Origin: Actinoplanes palleronii
GTDB lineage: Bacteria > Actinomycetota > Actinomycetes > Mycobacteriales > Micromonosporaceae
Length of the DNA: 59,610 bases
Direction of reading: 5' to 3'
Assembly (NCBI RefSeq): GCF_016862315.1
Contig: NZ_BOMS01000158.1
Coordinates: 1-59,610, forward strand
Position numbers and translations under genes: made by a program
Notes under the pieces: generated by a model
Database searches by the model: none
What the model saw: only the letters and a program-made list of their open reading frames with translations
What the model was told of the DNA's origin: nothing
Shown: positions 25,383 to 33,564 of the stretch, in pieces
How positions within the stretch are numbered: the first letter of the stretch is position 1
How the letters are laid out: the number at the start of each line of letters is the position of its first letter

Positions 25383-26042
25383 ATGACGACATACGTGCTG
25401 GTACCGGGGTTCTGGCTGGGCGGCTGGGCGTGGGACGAGGTGGCCGCGGCGCTGCCCGGCGAGGTGCACACGTTCTCGCCCGATCTCGGACCGGGCATCG
25501 GGATCGAGGACCACGTCACCCAGCTCGCCGACGTGCTGCGCGGCCTCGACGACGTGATCCTGGTCGGACACAGCTACGGCGGGATGGTGATCACGGCGGC
25601 CGCCGACCGGGTGCCGGAGCGGGTGGCCCGCCTGGTCTACGTCGATTCCGGCCCGATGCCGGACGGGATGTCCCAGGCCGATTTCGACGGCTCGCCGCCG
25701 CACGCGGTCGACGGCTTCATCCCGGTGCCGGCCGAGGCGCCGCCGACCGCCGCGGGCTTCGACTGGGCGGTGGTCCGCGAGCGGGGCCGGCCCCAGCCGG
25801 TGGCCACCGCGACCGACCCGGTCCGGCACGGCTCGGCGTGGCAGAAGATCCCGCGGACGGCGGTGCTCTGCTCGTTCACCGAGGCCCAGCTGCGCGGGAT
25901 GGCCGGGTCGGTGCCCGCGTTCGCGCTGATGGTCGACGGCGACTGGACCTATCGCGAGCTGCCCACCGGCCACTGGCCGATGTTCTCCGAACCGCAGGCG
26001 CTCGCCGACCTGCTGAGCGCCTCCGCCACCGCACACAGCTGA
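25383..26042 (+). CDS. Alpha/beta-hydrolase (esterase family)
   Basis: The 219-residue cytoplasmic protein begins TTYVLVPGFWLGGWAWDEVA (oxyanion loop). The nucleophile elbow is VGHSYGG and the C-terminal histidine is in TGHWPMFSEP. It resembles plant salicylate-methylesterase-like and haloalkane-dehalogenase-like hydrolases common in actinobacteria. It is probably controlled by the divergent WYL regulator through the palindrome between them. The ATG at 25383 begins just after the operator. Confidence 0.87.
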   Translation: MTTYVLVPGFWLGGWAWDEVAAALPGEVHTFSPDLGPGIGIEDHVTQLADVLRGLDDVILVGHSYGGMVITAAADRVPERVARLVYVDSGPMPDGMSQADFDGSPPHAVDGFIPVPAEAPPTAAGFDWAVVRERGRPQPVATATDPVRHGSAWQKIPRTAVLCSFTEAQLRGMAGSVPAFALMVDGDWTYRELPTGHWPMFSEPQALADLLSASATAHS

Positions 26043-26140
26043 GCCCGCCGCCCGTCCACGTCATCCCGGTCCAGATCACCCCGGCCCCGATCGCCGCGCT
26101 GGGCTCGGCCGCCGGGCCGGGTATCGGGCCGGCCGGGCCG

Positions 26141-26392
26141 GGGTATCGGGCCACGAGCCACGTCCCGCGGTGGCCGCACGCCACACCGCTGCCACCCAAG
26201 ACCGCAGCGCGACGTGGGGACTTTCGGCGCGCTCCGCACCCAAACTCGACACACACACCGCCGGCGAGGGCGGCGTGGGGAGTTCGGGTGCGGGCGCGCC
26301 GGGTGGGGCTTGCCGTAGGGGAGTTGCGGGCCGGTCGCCCCGGGGGCTTGGGCCGAGAGGCCTCCGGCGGGGGCTCGGTATTCGTACCGGAA
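26141..26392. repeat. Diverged palindromic element (copy F)
   Basis: The left end carries CCACGAGCCACGTCCCG like the reversed type 2 arm; the right end carries GGGGGCTCGGTATTCGTACC (26371-26390). The centre is not a type 1 hairpin but a different palindrome: 26226-26247 pairs with 26280-26300 with a few mismatches. The 438-bp gap 26043-26480 holds no convincing gene. Confidence 0.6.
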
Positions 26393-26480
26393 AATGACGG
26401 TCGCGAGGGGCGGCGGACCTGGCGCGGACCGCCGGGGGTGACCGCAAGTGAACACCGGCCTCGCGCGTGCGGAACAGCAG

Positions 26481-27185
26481 CTAGGCGCGCGTGCCGTGAC
26501 GAACCGCGTTGTGACCGGAAACGGCCGCGCAGAACGGGCCCCGCAGCGCCGCCCACTGCAGCAGCATGATCGTCTTGGCGTCGGCGATCTCACCGGTCTC
26601 GATCTGTGTGAGGGCCTGCGCGAACGGCAGCTCCACCGCGGCGATGTCCTCGCCCTCGTCGGCAAGCCCGCCGCCGGCGCCGACCCGGGACGCCGCGGAG
26701 TACGGCGCCGCGAAGCAGTGGATCCGCTCGGTGACCGATCCCGGACTGGTCCACACCACGAAGACCGGCTCCAGCTCGCCGATCGCCACGCCCAACTCCT
26801 CGCTCGCCTCCCGCCGGATCGCGGCGGCCGGGTCGTCGCCGTCGAGCAGCCCGGCCGCGGTCTCGACGAACATGCCGTCCGGATGTCCGTTCACGTACAC
26901 CGGATAGCGGAACTGCCGGGTGAACAGCACGGTCTCCCGCTCCGGGTCGTAGAGCAGGACCGTCGCGCCGTCGCCCCGGTCGTACGTCTCGCGCTGCTCA
27001 CTGGTCCACTGCCCGTCGCCGCGGCGGTAGTCGTAGGTGGTGCGGCGCAGCACGTGCCAGGCCGTGGCGAGCAGTTCCACGTCGCGCACGATCACGTCCG
27101 GATTGCCGGTCAGGTCGCGGCCCACCTGATCCAAACCGGTCCGGCCGCGGGCGTCGGGAAGGTCGATGCCAGGTCGCACAGTCAT
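26481..27185 (-). CDS. Nudix hydrolase, NudK-like
   Basis: The 234-residue protein has the Nudix box GLLDGDDPAAAIRREASEE followed by LGV. Its spacing matches E. coli NudK, one residue shorter than the general consensus. The flanks also match NudK (VWTSPGSVTERIHCF, AGGGLADEGEDI, LPFAQALTQIETGEIADAKTI). NudK hydrolyses GDP-mannose and related nucleotide sugars. The protein has about 40 extra N-terminal residues. A TAGGTT sequence sits 6 bp before the ATG, consistent with leaderless transcription. Confidence 0.86.
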   Translation of the reverse strand: MTVRPGIDLPDARGRTGLDQVGRDLTGNPDVIVRDVELLATAWHVLRRTTYDYRRGDGQWTSEQRETYDRGDGATVLLYDPERETVLFTRQFRYPVYVNGHPDGMFVETAAGLLDGDDPAAAIRREASEELGVAIGELEPVFVVWTSPGSVTERIHCFAAPYSAASRVGAGGGLADEGEDIAAVELPFAQALTQIETGEIADAKTIMLLQWAALRGPFCAAVSGHNAVRHGTRA

Positions 27186-27242
27186 GGGCGTAACCTACAA
27201 CCGGAAACGCGCATGAGTCGACAATAATGAGGAGAAACACGG

Positions 27243-27995
27243 ATGCTGGCCGCGGAGCGACGCGACGTCCTGCTGTCCCGCCTGCACGCCGACGGCAAGG
27301 TGGTCGCCAAGCAGATCGCCGCCGAGCTCGCCGTCACCGAGGACATGATCCGCCGTGACCTGCGCGAACTCGCCGCCGCGGGCCTCTGCCAGCGGGTCTA
27401 CGGCGGCGCGCTGCCGCTCTCCCCGGCCGCCGCCGACTACGCGACGCGCACCACCGTCGCCACCTCCAGCAAGGAACGGGTCGCCGCCGCGGCCGTCGCA
27501 CTGATCCGGCCTGGCAGCACCGTCCTGCTCGACGGCGGCACCACCGCCCTCGCGGTCACCGCCGCCCTGCCGCTCGGTCTGACCGCCACGATCGTCACGC
27601 ACAGTCCCACCGTGGCCGCCGCGCTGGTCGGCCATCCATCGGTCGAGGTCTACGTGCTCGGTGGCCGTCTCTTCAAACACTCCGCGGTGACCTGCGGCGC
27701 CGCAACCGCGGAGGCCGCACGGGGGATCGCCGCCGACCTGTTCCTGCTCGGCGTCGCCGGCGTGCACCACGAGGCCGGCCTCACTACGGGTGATCCTGAC
27801 GAGGCCGCGATGAAGCGGACCCTCGCCGGGCGCGCCGCGGAGACCTACGTCCTGGCGAGCGCCGAGAAGATCGGCGCGGCCGCGGCGTTCACGGTCCTGC
27901 CGCCCGCCGAGGTCAGCGGCATCATCACCGACCTGCCGGACCACCCGGCGTTGCGACCGCTGCGCACCGCCGGCGTCGCGATCATCCCGGCCTGA
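27243..27995 (+). CDS. DeoR-family transcriptional regulator
   Basis: The 250-residue protein has an N-terminal helix-turn-helix (VVAKQIAAELAVTEDMIRRDLRELAAAGLCQRVYGGA) and a sugar-phosphate-binding DeoRC domain (LIRPGSTVLLDGGTTALAVTAAL, VLGGRLFKHSAVTCG, AADLFLLGVAGVH). AGGAG lies just upstream. No sugar gene is adjacent on its strand; its neighbour is the divergent NudK-like hydrolase. The effector is unknown. Nothing gene-like is seen in 27996-28170. Confidence 0.9.
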   Translation: MLAAERRDVLLSRLHADGKVVAKQIAAELAVTEDMIRRDLRELAAAGLCQRVYGGALPLSPAAADYATRTTVATSSKERVAAAAVALIRPGSTVLLDGGTTALAVTAALPLGLTATIVTHSPTVAAALVGHPSVEVYVLGGRLFKHSAVTCGAATAEAARGIAADLFLLGVAGVHHEAGLTTGDPDEAAMKRTLAGRAAETYVLASAEKIGAAAAFTVLPPAEVSGIITDLPDHPALRPLRTAGVAIIPA

Positions 27996-28170
27996 GGACC
28001 CTTTCCGGTACGACGGTGAGCGCCCAGAAGCCCTTCCACCACGGCCCGCAAAGGCGCCTCGGTGAGGGCCGGCCGCCGCGTGGTCACCCGCCGCACGCTA
28101 CCGGCAACGCCCGCCCGGCGATCCGCCCCGCAGGTCAGGGGTGAGCGGACGTGCCACCGATTCGCGTTCG

Positions 28171-28196
28171 GGTTTCCGGATGTCTGCTGTGGGCAC
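28171..28196 (+). promoter_or_regulatory. Candidate SigB-type promoter of the small repeat protein
   Basis: GGTTT (28171-28175), exactly 15 bp, then GGGCAC (28191-28196). Identical hexamers and spacing occur upstream of dps 442 bp further on. Confidence 0.5.
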
Positions 28197-28240
28197 ATCA
28201 AGGGCAGCGACATCCCCCGCTGACAGAGGAGGCCCCCGAG

Positions 28241-28456
28241 ATGGCTAGCACCGAGCAGGACGTCAACCGCAGCGCGAAGAGCGGCCGCTTCGTCAAGGAG
28301 TCGACCACCACGCGCTCCCCCAAGACCACGACCACCGAGCACGTCGGCAAGGACCACGGCGACCGCGAGGTGAACCGCAGCACCAGCACCGGCCGGTTCG
28401 TCAAGAAGACGACCACGGAGCTGCACCCCGCGACGACCGAGACCCAGAAGGTCTGA
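28241..28456 (+). CDS. Small protein with two VNRS-GRFVK repeats
   Basis: The 71-residue, highly charged protein is made almost wholly of two imperfect copies of one module: DVNRSAKSGRFVKESTTTRS, about residues 7-26, and EVNRSTSTGRFVKKTTTELH, about 43-62, each followed by a KTTTTE/ATTETQ tail. GGAGG 10 bp upstream supports the ATG; the longer upstream reading frame is not needed. A strong terminator follows. No named family is recognised; similar short RS.TG+FV modules occur in uncharacterised bacterial proteins. The shared promoter with dps suggests a stress role. Confidence 0.8.
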   Translation: MASTEQDVNRSAKSGRFVKESTTTRSPKTTTTEHVGKDHGDREVNRSTSTGRFVKKTTTELHPATTETQKV

Positions 28457-28470
28457 CCGCCGGTTCCTCG

Positions 28471-28497
28471 CCGCCCTCCGCCCCACGCGGAGGGCGG
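28471..28497 (+). terminator. Terminator of the small repeat protein gene
   Basis: CCGCCCTCCGC (28471-28481) and GCGGAGGGCGG (28487-28497) form an 11-bp perfect stem with a CCCAC loop, followed by TTCC. Confidence 0.85.
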
Positions 28498-28612
28498 TTC
28501 CATGTCCGGGCCCCGTAGGTGGAGGCGATCAGCCGGTGACGGCGGCGGCCAGCAGATGCCGCGCCGAGGTCATACCGGCATCTTTCCCCACGAACATGGT
28601 GACTGCTCGCAC

Positions 28613-28638
28613 GGTTTATCGCCCTCGGGGACGGGCAC
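28613..28638 (+). promoter_or_regulatory. Candidate SigB-type promoter of dps
   Basis: GGTTT (28613-28617), 15 bp, GGGCAC (28633-28638). Transcription would start about 35 bp before the ATG, leaving room for the GAGGAG ribosome site. Confidence 0.5.
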
Positions 28639-28678
28639 TCCACCAGACGTATCCCTGGTTAGAGGAGTGAGAGAAGCG

Positions 28679-29251
28679 ATGGCTGCACGTAAGACTCAAC
28701 CGACCACCAGCCCGAGCTACACCGTTCCCGGCCTCAAACCGGACACCGCCGGTGACGTCATCGCTGTGCTGCAGGACCGGCTCAACGCCCTGAACGACCT
28801 GGCGCTGACCCTCAAGCACGTGCACTGGAACGTCGTCGGCCCGCACTTCATCGCGGTGCACCAGATGCTCGACCCGCAGGTCGACGCGGTGCGCGTCATG
28901 GTCGACGACATCGCCGAGCGGATCGCCACGCTGGGCGGTTCCCCGGTCGGCACGCCGGGCGCCCTGGTCGCCCAGCGCTCCTGGGACGACTACGCGATCG
29001 GCCGCGCCGACACCACGTCGCACCTGGCCGCGCTCGACATCGTCTACACCGGCGTGATCGAGTCGCACCGGGAGGCGATCGCGAAGACCGAGGAGTCCGA
29101 CCCGGTCACCCAGGACCTGCTGATCGGCCAGTCCGGCAAGCTCGAGCAGTACCACTGGTTCGTCCGCGCCCACGTGGAGTCCGCGGACGGCACGCTACTC
29201 ACCGCCGGCGTCAGCGACGAGAAGACCGCTGCCAAACGCGGCAAGCGCTGA
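28679..29251 (+). CDS. dps: Dps-family DNA-protection ferritin
   Basis: The 190-residue protein carries the Dps ferroxidase signature HVHWNVVGPHFIAVHQMLD, then DAVRVMVDDIAERIATLGG. It stores iron, removes peroxide and coats DNA in stationary phase as a dodecamer. The N-terminal tail (MAARKTQPTTSPS) and a C-terminal basic tail (KTAAKRGKR) could bind DNA. The ATG at 28679 has GAGGAG upstream, and a SigB-type promoter candidate precedes it. A strong terminator follows. Confidence 0.95.
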   Translation: MAARKTQPTTSPSYTVPGLKPDTAGDVIAVLQDRLNALNDLALTLKHVHWNVVGPHFIAVHQMLDPQVDAVRVMVDDIAERIATLGGSPVGTPGALVAQRSWDDYAIGRADTTSHLAALDIVYTGVIESHREAIAKTEESDPVTQDLLIGQSGKLEQYHWFVRAHVESADGTLLTAGVSDEKTAAKRGKR

Positions 29252-29264
29252 TCCCGCACGATTC

Positions 29265-29294
29265 AGGCCGCCGGTTGGTTCCGGCGGCCTTTTT
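29265..29294 (+). terminator. Rho-independent terminator of dps
   Basis: AGGCCGCCGG (29265-29274) and CCGGCGGCCT (29281-29290) pair around TTGGTT and are followed by a T-run. Confidence 0.95.
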
Positions 29295-29437
29295 CGTACG
29301 TACGAAATCGGACCCGGCCCGGAGAACCAGCCTCCCGTCAGTGACCGGAACGATCGGCCCGGAGGGGTGCCCGGCCGCGTCAGAGGCCCGCGGTGACGCG
29401 GCCCGCGGCTGCAACAAAATGCAAACATCGAAGTTTC

Positions 29438-29485
29438 TTGTACGTTAATCGATGTGCTCCTATGCTCCGAAGGAAAGCGCTTTCC
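29438..29485 (+). promoter_or_regulatory. Pectate lyase promoter with LacI-type operator
   Basis: TTGTAC (29438-29443), 17 bp, TATGCT (29461-29466) is a good sigma-70 promoter. The perfect palindrome GGAAAGCGCTTTCC (29472-29485) overlaps the expected transcription start and matches LacI/CcpA-class operators. An inverted repeat ACATCGA-N17-TCGATGT (29425-29455) brackets the -35. Confidence 0.7.
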
Positions 29486-29512
29486 CGCACTACATCCCCA
29501 GGAGAGCAGTCC

Positions 29513-31075
29513 ATGAAGAGAGCACTTGCCCTAGCGAGCGGCACCGCGATCACCGCCGCTGCCGTCGCCTTCGCCATGCCCCTCCCCCAGGCATCGGCGG
29601 CGGCGGTCGGCACCGCGACCGGATACGCCAGCGTCAACGGCGGCACCACCGGTGGCGCCGGCGGGACCACGGTCCGGGCCACCACCGGCACCCAGATCCA
29701 CACCGCGCTCTGCAACCGGGCCAGCAGCAGCACCCCGATCACCATCGAGGTCGAGGGCACGATCAACCACGGCAACACCACGAAGGTCTCCGGCGCCAGC
29801 TGCAACACCGCCGCCGACAAGATCGAGCTCAAAGAGGTCAGCAACATCACGATCGTCGGGGTGGGCGGCGGCGCCGTCTTCGACCAGCTCGGCATCCACA
29901 TCCGGGACGCCAGCAACATCATCATCCAGAACGTGACGGTCCAGAACGTCAAGAAGTCCGGCTCGCCGACCTCCAACGGCGGCGACGCGATCGGCATGGA
30001 GACCAACGTCCACAACGTCTGGGTGGACCACGCCACGCTGCTGGCCTCGGGCGGCGAGTCGGCGGGCTACGACGGCCTGTTCGACATGAAGGACAACACC
30101 CAGTACGTCACGCTCTCCTACAGCATCCTGCGCAACTCCGGCCGTGGCGGCCTGATCGGCTCCGGTGACAGCGATCTCGCCAACGGCCCGGTCACGTTCC
30201 ACCACAACTTCTACGAGAACATCGACTCGCGCACCCCGCTGCTGCGGGGCGCGACCGCGCACATCTACAACAACTACTACCTCAGCCTGAACGAGTCCGG
30301 GATCAACGCCCGCGCCGGCGGCAAGGCGAAGGTGGACAACAACTACTTCCAGAACTCCAAGGACGTGCTCGGCACGTTCTACACCGACCTGCCCGGGTAC
30401 TGGCAGGTCGCCGGCAACACGTTCGACAACGTGACCTGGTCGGCCGTGGCCTCCGACAACAACCCCGCCGGCCCGAATCCGGTCTCCAACACGACCGTGA
30501 GCATCCCTTACGCGTACGTGCTGGACAGCGCGTCGTGCGTCCCCGCGATCGCCCGCGCGACCGCCGGCTCGGGCACCGGACTGAAGACCTCGGACGGCAA
30601 GTGCGCCACCACTGCTCCGACCGCGTCGCCGACCAGCTCACCGACGGTCTCGCCCACCGTGTCGCCGACCGTGTCGCCGACGGCCAGCCCGTCGCAGCCC
30701 AGCGGCACCAACCTCAGCCTCGCCTCGGGCGCCGGCGCCGACGGGTCGAGCAAGGCCAGCGGCACCAGCTACGGCAACGTCCGCGACGGCAGCCTGACCA
30801 CGTACTGGTCCCCGAGCGGCACCACCGGCGACATCTCGATCAAGTGGGGCTCGGCCACCACCGTCGCCCGGATCAACCTGCGCGAGGCGTCCGGCGCCAC
30901 CGGCCTGATCGGCGCCTACCAGGTCCTCAACGGCACCACCGGCGCGGTCCTGACCTCCGGCACCGGCGCCGGCGTGATCAGCTTCCCGGCCACCGCCCTC
31001 ACCAAGATCACCTTCAAGATCACCAGCGCCTCCGGCACCCCCAAGGTCGCGGAGTTCGAGACCTACGCCTCCTGA
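29513..31075 (+). CDS. Secreted pectate lyase (PL1) with C-terminal carbohydrate-binding-like domain
   Basis: The 520-residue protein has a signal peptide cut near ASA-AA (residue about 26). The parallel beta-helix catalytic domain shows the PL1 landmarks NIIIQNVTVQNV, DAIGMETNVHNVWVDHATL, YDGLFDMKDNTQYVTLSYSIL, and FHHNFYENIDSRTPLLRGATAHIYNNYY. A Ser/Pro/Thr linker (TVSPTVSPTVSP) joins a C-terminal discoidin-like domain of about 115 residues (GNVRDGSLTTYWSPSG). It cleaves polygalacturonate by beta-elimination outside the cell. AGGAGA precedes the ATG at 29513; longer forms upstream are shadows. Confidence 0.92.
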   Translation: MKRALALASGTAITAAAVAFAMPLPQASAAAVGTATGYASVNGGTTGGAGGTTVRATTGTQIHTALCNRASSSTPITIEVEGTINHGNTTKVSGASCNTAADKIELKEVSNITIVGVGGGAVFDQLGIHIRDASNIIIQNVTVQNVKKSGSPTSNGGDAIGMETNVHNVWVDHATLLASGGESAGYDGLFDMKDNTQYVTLSYSILRNSGRGGLIGSGDSDLANGPVTFHHNFYENIDSRTPLLRGATAHIYNNYYLSLNESGINARAGGKAKVDNNYFQNSKDVLGTFYTDLPGYWQVAGNTFDNVTWSAVASDNNPAGPNPVSNTTVSIPYAYVLDSASCVPAIARATAGSGTGLKTSDGKCATTAPTASPTSSPTVSPTVSPTVSPTASPSQPSGTNLSLASGAGADGSSKASGTSYGNVRDGSLTTYWSPSGTTGDISIKWGSATTVARINLREASGATGLIGAYQVLNGTTGAVLTSGTGAGVISFPATALTKITFKITSASGTPKVAEFETYAS

Positions 31076-31078
31076 CCC

Positions 31079-31217
31079 CAGCTGGCCCTCAGGGGTGCCT
31101 CACCCATCGGGAGGCACCCCTGACAACCAGCCGGCGACCCGCAAGCGCGCCGCTCACCCACCCGGCTGGTCTCCAGGGGTGCCTCGCACGCCGGGAGGCA
31201 CCCCTGGAGACCAGCCG
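31079..31217. repeat. Two type 1 hairpins in tandem
   Basis: Copies at 31079-31134 and 31162-31217. The second has perfect 23-bp arms (31163-31185 with 31195-31217) and a 9-nt loop, the best-preserved copy in the window. They fill the gap between the convergent pectate lyase and CDF genes and may terminate both. Confidence 0.9.
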
Positions 31218-31268
31218 AGGCCCGGCAGCGACGAGCGGCCCGGACCACGGTGGTGGCGGGTCAGGGGG

Positions 31269-32282
31269 TCAGGGGGTCTCGAGGGTCAGGGTTACCTGGG
31301 CTACCGCGTCGTCGGACATCAGGTCGCGGCGCAGGTGGGAGGCGTGCTCGACCAGGTTGCCGGCCGGGCTGTCCCGGACCGCGCGGGTCGGTGTCACCCA
31401 CAGGTTGACCAGCAGCTGCGACGGGCCGACCCACACCGCGTGCATGTCGTCGATCTTCTCGACCCAGGACTCGGCGGCCACCTTGGCGCGGATCGGGTCG
31501 AGCACGTCGTCCGGCGCCGACTCCTCCAGCAGCAGGCCCTTGGAGCGGCGGGCCAGCAGGTACGCCACCACGATCAGCAGCAGGCCGATCGTCATGCTGC
31601 CGATCGCGTCCCAGCCCGCCCAGCCGGTCCCGGCGTGCAGGACCAGCGCGGCCAGGGCGATCGCGAGACCGATCAGCGCGGCGGTGTCCTCGAGGAAGAC
31701 CGTGGTGGCGCTCGGGTCGGAGGCGTGCCGCAGGTGGTGCCGCAGGGTCCGGTTCTGCTGCTTGGCGTCGCGGCGCAACTGCTTGTGCGCGGTGTACCAG
31801 GAGTAGCTCTCGAACACCGCGGCCACCACGAGCACGCCGACGCCGATCCACAGCGATTCGACCGCCTCCGGCATCAGGATGCTGCGCACGCCCTCGCCGA
31901 TCGACAGCACCCCGCCGACCAGGAAGATCCCCAGCGCTGCCAGGAACGTCCAGAAATAGCGCTCCTGTCCGTACCCGAAGGGGTGTTTGCTGTCCGGCTC
32001 CCGGAGGGAGCGCTTGAGGCCGATCAACAGCAGGATCTCGTTGCCGGTGTCCGCGATGGAGTGGGCGGCCTCGGCCCACATCGACGCCGAACCGGTCAGC
32101 AACCCGGCAATGATCTTCGCGATCGCGATGGCGCCGTTCGCGACCACCGCGACGATCACGGTCCACTTGCTGTCACCGCCCTCCGAGGAATTCTCGGAAC
32201 CGGAAGAGGGCTGATCGAGGCGTTTTTCGTCCACAGCGGCGTTGTCCACAAGCTCGCGGTACCCGGCTTGACCCGCGCGCAC
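31269..32282 (-). CDS. Cation diffusion facilitator (CDF) transporter
   Basis: The protein is up to 337 residues with about six membrane helices. The metal site is partly visible as HSIADTGNE (H and D of the HxxxD motif) and FLEDTAALIG in a later helix. The C-terminal cytoplasmic domain is present (WVEKIDDMHAVWVGPSQLLVNLWV). It exports divalent metal such as zinc, iron or manganese against protons. The start is uncertain: GTG 32282, GTG 32249 and GTG 32234 are all in frame, and the first 40 residues are not conserved-looking. Confidence 0.87.
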   Translation of the reverse strand: MRAGQAGYRELVDNAAVDEKRLDQPSSGSENSSEGGDSKWTVIVAVVANGAIAIAKIIAGLLTGSASMWAEAAHSIADTGNEILLLIGLKRSLREPDSKHPFGYGQERYFWTFLAALGIFLVGGVLSIGEGVRSILMPEAVESLWIGVGVLVVAAVFESYSWYTAHKQLRRDAKQQNRTLRHHLRHASDPSATTVFLEDTAALIGLAIALAALVLHAGTGWAGWDAIGSMTIGLLLIVVAYLLARRSKGLLLEESAPDDVLDPIRAKVAAESWVEKIDDMHAVWVGPSQLLVNLWVTPTRAVRDSPAGNLVEHASHLRRDLMSDDAVAQVTLTLETP

Positions 32283-32335
32283 ACCCGGGTAGCGTCTCCA
32301 GGAGCGCTGCAGTGTCCCGCATCATGGAGGTCGTC

Positions 32336-32881
32336 GTGTCCGTGCTACCCATCCGGAAGATCGGTGACCCGGTGCTGCGCCTGGCCGCCGCGCCGGTGTC
32401 CGATTTCGACGCCGAGCTCAGCCGACTGGTCGACGACCTGACACAGACCCTGGCGGAGTCGCGCGGCGCCGGGCTGGCCGCGCCGCAGATCGGGGTCAGC
32501 CTGCGGGTCTTCGCGATCAACCCGGACCTGCCGGGCAACGATCTGCGGCTGGACCACCTGGTCAACCCGGTGCTGGAGTTCCCCGACGAGGAGGATCAGC
32601 GGGGTCCGGAGGGCTGCCTGTCGATCCCCGGCGTCTATCTGGACACCAAGCGCCGGCTCAATGCCGTCGCCAAGGGCTACACCAAGCACGGCGACCCGGC
32701 CCAGGTCGTCGGCCAGGGCCTGCTGGCCCGGTGCATGCAGCACGAGACCGACCACCTCGACGGGATCCTGTTCCTCGACCGGCAGGACGCCGACGACCGG
32801 CAGCGGCTGCTCGACACGCTGCGCGAGGCCGCCTGGTTCGAGGGCGTGCCGGTCCCGGAGCTGCGGGTCAGCCCGCACTGA
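32336..32881 (+). CDS. def: Peptide deformylase
   Basis: The 181-residue protein has all three motifs: GAGLAAPQIG, EGCLSIPG and QHETDHLDG, giving the Cys and two His metal ligands and the catalytic Glu. It removes the N-formyl group from new proteins. GTG 32336 is chosen because GGAGG ends 5 bp before it and VSVLPIRKIGDPVL matches the usual start; upstream starts at 32312 and 32324 would cover the ribosome site. Confidence 0.95.
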   Translation: MSVLPIRKIGDPVLRLAAAPVSDFDAELSRLVDDLTQTLAESRGAGLAAPQIGVSLRVFAINPDLPGNDLRLDHLVNPVLEFPDEEDQRGPEGCLSIPGVYLDTKRRLNAVAKGYTKHGDPAQVVGQGLLARCMQHETDHLDGILFLDRQDADDRQRLLDTLREAAWFEGVPVPELRVSPH

Positions 32882-33036
32882 TGACGTCGACCGGCATTCT
32901 GGAGGAGGTGGTGGTCCGGGCAGCCGGCCAGGGTTGACGCGACCGGGTGACTCCGCGCCCGTACCCCTGGGATTTGCACCCTCTGCCGTGATGCGATCCC
33001 ACCGGCCGCACCACCGCATCGCCCGGAGGAGAACCC

Positions 33037-33564
33037 GTGAAGCACCGCCTCGCCGCCCTGGCGGCCCTCTCGCTCGCCCTGACCGGCTGCGGGTTCGTCA
33101 ACAACGCCGACGCCAGCCCCCGGTCCGCCGCCCGGACGACCACGCGGGAACCGGCCGCGGCCCAGCAGGTCGGCAACGCCGCGTCGGTGAAGGACGACGG
33201 CGACATCCCGGACCCGTGCACGCTGCTCTCCGAGGACGACATCAGCACCCTGACCAACCGCAAGGTCAGCCAGATCGACGAGGACGGCGCGAACGCCGGT
33301 GACGCCACCCGGTACTGCCAGTGGCAGCAGGACGGCGGCCAGCTCGCGGTCTTCCTGAGCCGCACCACCGCGGCGGAGTTCCAGGTCACCGTCGCCGAGG
33401 CGGAGCCGGTCGAGGACCTCGGCGATCAGGCGTACGCGCACTCCGGTCACCTGTACGTGCTCTTCGGGACGGTGCAGATCGACGTCTACGCGCACGGCGG
33501 CACCGAGAAGCAGAACCTGTCCGACGAGAAGGACGTGGCCGAGGCCCTGCTCCCGAAGATCTAG
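33037..33564 (+). CDS. DUF3558-like lipoprotein
   Basis: The 175-residue protein starts at a GTG with AGGAGA upstream. The lipobox is LTGC with Cys18, so it should be lipid-anchored outside the membrane. The mature part has the DPCTLLSEDDI segment and the RYCQW cysteine typical of actinobacterial DUF3558 lipoproteins. Function is unknown. Its stop overlaps the convergent DUF309 gene by 4 bp. Confidence 0.82.
   Translation: MKHRLAALAALSLALTGCGFVNNADASPRSAARTTTREPAAAQQVGNAASVKDDGDIPDPCTLLSEDDISTLTNRKVSQIDEDGANAGDATRYCQWQQDGGQLAVFLSRTTAAEFQVTVAEAEPVEDLGDQAYAHSGHLYVLFGTVQIDVYAHGGTEKQNLSDEKDVAEALLPKI

Noticed and set aside
28151..28240. Thirty-residue N-terminal extension of the small repeat protein
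   Set aside because: It would cover the promoter and ribosome binding site, and the extra residues lack the repeat composition.
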